From Gammaproteobacteria bacterium (GTDB taxonomy: Bacteria > Pseudomonadota > Gammaproteobacteria > DSM-16500): a DNA stretch of 16,952 nucleotides. Of this stretch, positions 14,630 through 16,952 are shown piece after piece; position 1 is the first letter of the stretch, and each line of letters opens with the position of its first letter. Below the pieces are notes generated by a model, which was not told the origin of the DNA, did no database searches, and saw only the letters and a list, made by a program, of their open reading frames with translations. The stretch covers positions 1 through 16,952 of the forward strand of contig JAJONP010000060.1 of the NCBI GenBank assembly GCA_021323555.1, in the 5' to 3' direction. Position numbers and translations under genes: made by a program.

Positions 14630-15598
14630 TCACACAGTCCACTCCACGTCTGACTGCTTCAAAGCTACTATGTCCTCTTCTTTCAAGCCTGTGACATCGG
14701 CAATCACACTGACTGCTATGTTTTTTGAAAGCATACGAAGGGCTACTTTTTCTACGCCTTCTTTTATCCCTTCGGCTTTGCCTTGTTCTACACCTTCTTT
14801 TATCCCTTCGGCTTTGCCTTTCTCTATACCTTTTTCCATCGCTAATGCCTGCGCAGTCGCAAGTTCTATTTCCCGGGTTTGGATCAGGCTCGCCTCTAAA
14901 CTCAAACTTTCCATGTAACGCTCATAGGCACGTCTGTCTTGTTCAGATAACTGCAACACATCCATCCGTTTTTTGGCTAACTTAATGCCTTTAGCTTTAA
15001 AGCCTTCTTGAATCGCTTCATTTTTCAGTAAATAAACCCATTCATCAAAGCCATTTTGGATGATATTTTTAAAACGCTTGAGTTGGATCAGGTAATACGT
15101 GGGATAGATATCTTGCGGGCGATGGTAATCAAAATTTAAGTACGATTTTTTATCGCTCTCGCTAAAAGCTAAGCTTTCTTGGGTACGCATTCCCTTAAAC
15201 TCTGTTTCACCTTTGTATAAATAGTCAGTTCCTTGTCCTAGGTTAAATAATAAAATACTCACTGAAATGACTTTGGGGATGGCACTATAGGGTTGGCCTT
15301 TTTCAATATACTCGGTCACGACTTTAGAAGTACCGAATAAAATGCGATGCCAATAATCCCATTCACTGGCCGTTTGGACTTCGATAATGATTTTTTGCTT
15401 TTTTTGAGTTTCAACAAGAAGATCGACTCGATTGAATTTATCAGTGTCTTGCTCGCTATTCGATTCACTTTCGAGTAAAGAATCAATATGAATCGGCTCT
15501 TGCAACAATTCCGATAAAAACCCCTCCAAAATAACAAAATTCGCTTTTTGACGTAAGATATTTTTAATCGCCCAGTCAAAACGAACCAGCTTAGACAT
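14630..15598 (-). CDS. Rpn / PDDEXK_2 family nuclease-like protein
   Basis: A 322-residue protein of the Rpn (recombination-promoting nuclease, PDDEXK_2) family. The N-terminus FDWAIKNILRQKANFVILEG is the usual opening, and the active-site pattern is visible as Asp59 in NRVDLLVE and Glu73-Val-Gln75 in IIIEVQT. The middle part RILFGTSKVVTEYIEKGQPY is also typical. The C-terminal quarter is a charged helix with near-identical 12-residue repeats (GKAEGIKEGVE) and a final HTH-like segment (SVIADVTGLKEEDI). Members promote RecA-independent recombination, and some form toxin-antitoxin systems with a short internal product. ATG 15598 has AGAGG about 11 nt upstream on the minus strand. It sits next to an IS relic and two AbiE pairs. 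Confidence 0.88.
   Translation of the reverse strand: MSKLVRFDWAIKNILRQKANFVILEGFLSELLQEPIHIDSLLESESNSEQDTDKFNRVDLLVETQKKQKIIIEVQTASEWDYWHRILFGTSKVVTEYIEKGQPYSAIPKVISVSILLFNLGQGTDYLYKGETEFKGMRTQESLAFSESDKKSYLNFDYHRPQDIYPTYYLIQLKRFKNIIQNGFDEWVYLLKNEAIQEGFKAKGIKLAKKRMDVLQLSEQDRRAYERYMESLSLEASLIQTREIELATAQALAMEKGIEKGKAEGIKEGVEQGKAEGIKEGVEKVALRMLSKNIAVSVIADVTGLKEEDIVALKQSDVEWTV
14750..14821. repeat. 36-bp tandem repeat, two units, inside the Rpn gene
   Basis: Units 14750-14785 and 14786-14821 differ at two of 36 bases. Each encodes 12 residues of the charged C-terminal helix, and the unit length keeps the frame. Such repeats can expand or contract, so the tail length may vary among strains. Confidence 0.9.
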
Positions 15599-15673
15599 AT
15601 TCTTTTTTACCTCTTTTTATCTCATTTTTTGGTATTGTATATGATTAAGCCTACATTTTCCTTACATTTTTAA

Positions 15674-15831
15674 AAGGAATTAGGTATTCCCTCGGCTACG
15701 CTTCACACGTGGATAATACGTTAAAAAATAAAGGTACCCTCGCTAGGATAGACGTACATAGTGGAAAAGATAGAGCAACGCTACTTGAAGAGAATCGCCG
15801 CTTATATAAAGAACTGGTTAGAGCCCCATGA
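15674..15831 (+). pseudogene. IS3-type transposase OrfA relic
   Basis: The sequence between the Rpn gene and glmS encodes two pieces of a transposase OrfA in neighbouring frames. Frame one (15674-15715) reads KELGIPSATLHTWI, the helix-turn-helix of IS3-family OrfA, and is soon closed by TAA. Frame two (15721-15831) reads about 36 residues ending ATLLEENRRLYKELVRAP and a stop, matching the leucine-zipper tail of OrfA (LEENRRLRKEL type). A frameshift between them and missing ends show it is dead. The stop at 15829-15831 comes just before the glmS stop on the other strand. Assignment is by pattern recognition only. Confidence 0.7.
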
Positions 15832-15832
15832 C

Positions 15833-16952
15833 CTACTCTACCGTAACTGATTTCGCCAAATTTCTGGGTTGGTCCACATCTGTTCCTTTTAAAACAGCCA
15901 CATGATATGCCAATAATTGTAAAGGCACTGTATAAGCAATAGGTGCGAGTAGTTTATCAACCACAGGCATTTCAATAATATGCATATTATTTTCTTCAGA
16001 TTTTACACTATCTGTAAAAACATAAAGCTCGCCGCCGCGCGCATGCACTTCTTGTAAGTTAGATTTTAATTTTTCGAGTAATTCATCGTTCGGTGCAATG
16101 GCAATGACAGGCATATTCTTATCGACCAACGCAAGTGGCCCATGCTTTAATTCCCCCGCAGGATAGCCTTCCGCATGGATATAGGAAATTTCTTTTAATT
16201 TAAGCGCTCCTTCTAATGCAACAGGATACAATGCGCCGCGACCCAAAAATAAAGCATGTGCTTTATCTACAAAATTTTCTGCAAGACGGCTGACAGCAGA
16301 ATCTATTTTAAGTATTTTTTCAAGTATATGAGGCAATTTTCGTAATTCAGTCATAAGATGGTGTTCATTTTCTTCAGATAAGTAGTGATGACGTCCTAAT
16401 GCGATGGTTAATAAAAGCAGTGCCGTCAATTGCGTGGTAAATGCTTTAGTTGAAGCAACCCCAATTTCAATGCCTGCGCGCGTCATAAAATGTAAATCTG
16501 ATTCGCGGATTAATGAACTTTCTGGCACATTACAAATCGCCAGTGAACTTAAGTAGCCTATTTTTTTGGATAGACGAAGTGCAGCTAATGTATCTGCTGT
16601 TTCTCCTGATTGCGATAGTGTGACAAATAAACTATTTGCAGGTACGACTGTTTTACGGTAACGAAATTCACTTGCGACTTCAACGGAGCATGGGATGCCA
16701 GCCAATGACTCTAACCAGTAGCGTGCGACCATCGCTGCATGGTAACTTGTACCACAAGCAACGAGTTGTACATGCTGTGTTTTCTGAAAAATTTTATTTG
16801 CAGTCACTCCAAAAGCGCTTTCTAAAAGCGTATTTTTTCCAAGGCGGTCTTCTAAACTGGTCATGACTGCCTGCGGCTGCTCAAAAATTTCTTTTAGCAT
16901 GTAATGCCGAAACTCACCACGATCTATCGCACCTAAATTCATCGTAGAGTGA
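15833..16952 (-). CDS. glmS: glutamine--fructose-6-phosphate aminotransferase, C-terminal part (partial)
   Basis: Makes glucosamine-6-phosphate for cell wall and lipopolysaccharide synthesis. The part in the window covers both SIS (sugar isomerase) domains: [26 protein letters not shown] and STKAFTTQ in the first, [19 protein letters not shown] in the second. It ends with [10 protein letters not shown], the invariant C-terminus of GlmS. The frame stays open to the right edge, so the N-terminal glutaminase domain lies outside the window; the internal ATG at 16942 is not the start. The residues match those at about 240-609 of the E. coli enzyme. Its stop is 2 bp from the end of an IS relic, so foreign DNA entered directly next to this essential gene without damaging its end. 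Confidence 0.97.
   Translation of the reverse strand, partial: HSTMNLGAIDRGEFRHYMLKEIFEQPQAVMTSLEDRLGKNTLLESAFGVTANKIFQKTQHVQLVACGTSYHAAMVARYWLESLAGIPCSVEVASEFRYRKTVVPANSLFVTLSQSGETADTLAALRLSKKIGYLSSLAICNVPESSLIRESDLHFMTRAGIEIGVASTKAFTTQLTALLLLTIALGRHHYLSEENEHHLMTELRKLPHILEKILKIDSAVSRLAENFVDKAHALFLGRGALYPVALEGALKLKEISYIHAEGYPAGELKHGPLALVDKNMPVIAIAPNDELLEKLKSNLQEVHARGGELYVFTDSVKSEENNMHIIEMPVVDKLLAPIAYTVPLQLLAYHVAVLKGTDVDQPRNLAKSVTVE

Noticed and set aside
14750..14821. Repeat array as a possible CRISPR
   Set aside because: Units are directly adjacent without spacers, in frame inside a gene, and only two exist.
14670..14985. Plus-strand open frames rich in Leu/Ser/Pro repeats
   Set aside because: They are mirror readings of the tandem repeat in the Rpn gene, whose conserved motifs fix the coding strand.

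Overview
The window looks like chromosomal DNA of an AT-rich gammaproteobacterium. I infer something near Legionellales/Coxiella-type bacteria from the base composition and from protein flavour (DdlA-type ligase, ubiC-ubiA-pdxB order, a DUF4143 ATPase relic, an Rpn-type protein). No rRNA or tRNA was seen, so placement below class level is a guess.

Layout. Positions 1-108 carry a long palindromic REP-like repeat. From 194 to 5821 (+) there is a tightly packed five-gene run: D-Ala-D-Ala ligase, then a complete tripartite exporter (TolC-like outer membrane channel, lipoprotein adaptor, MacB-type ATPase and MacB/FtsX-type permease as separate polypeptides). Gene spacings run from -17 to +5 bp. 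A hairpin and a 5'-truncated DUF4143 ATPase relic follow (5826-6744). Two minus-strand genes come next: a bacterial PH-domain membrane protein and a rubredoxin-reductase-like flavoprotein. A divergent intergenic region separates them from ubiC-ubiA-pdxB (8438-10839, +), three overlapping genes for the first two steps of ubiquinone head-group synthesis and for pyridoxal phosphate synthesis.

From 10840 to 15831 the window is accessory DNA. It holds two unrelated type IV (AbiE) toxin-antitoxin pairs, an Rpn/PDDEXK_2 protein with a tandem-repeat tail, and relics of mobile elements. The first AbiE pair is bracketed by two copies of the pdxB 3' end, about 97% identical outside one 26-bp insertion. 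One copy is in-frame in pdxB and the other is a dead fragment at 12790-13024. The second AbiE pair begins right at the end of that dead fragment. It has two matching inverted repeats (ACTGTCA-5 nt-TGACAGT) around a perfect TTGACA -35 box, which I read as the operator for AbiEi autorepression.

The window ends with the 3' part of glmS (minus strand, runs off the right edge). A broken IS3-type OrfA relic abuts its stop codon. The best candidates for something new are the pdxB-tail duplication that brackets an AbiE cassette and the twin operators at its right boundary.
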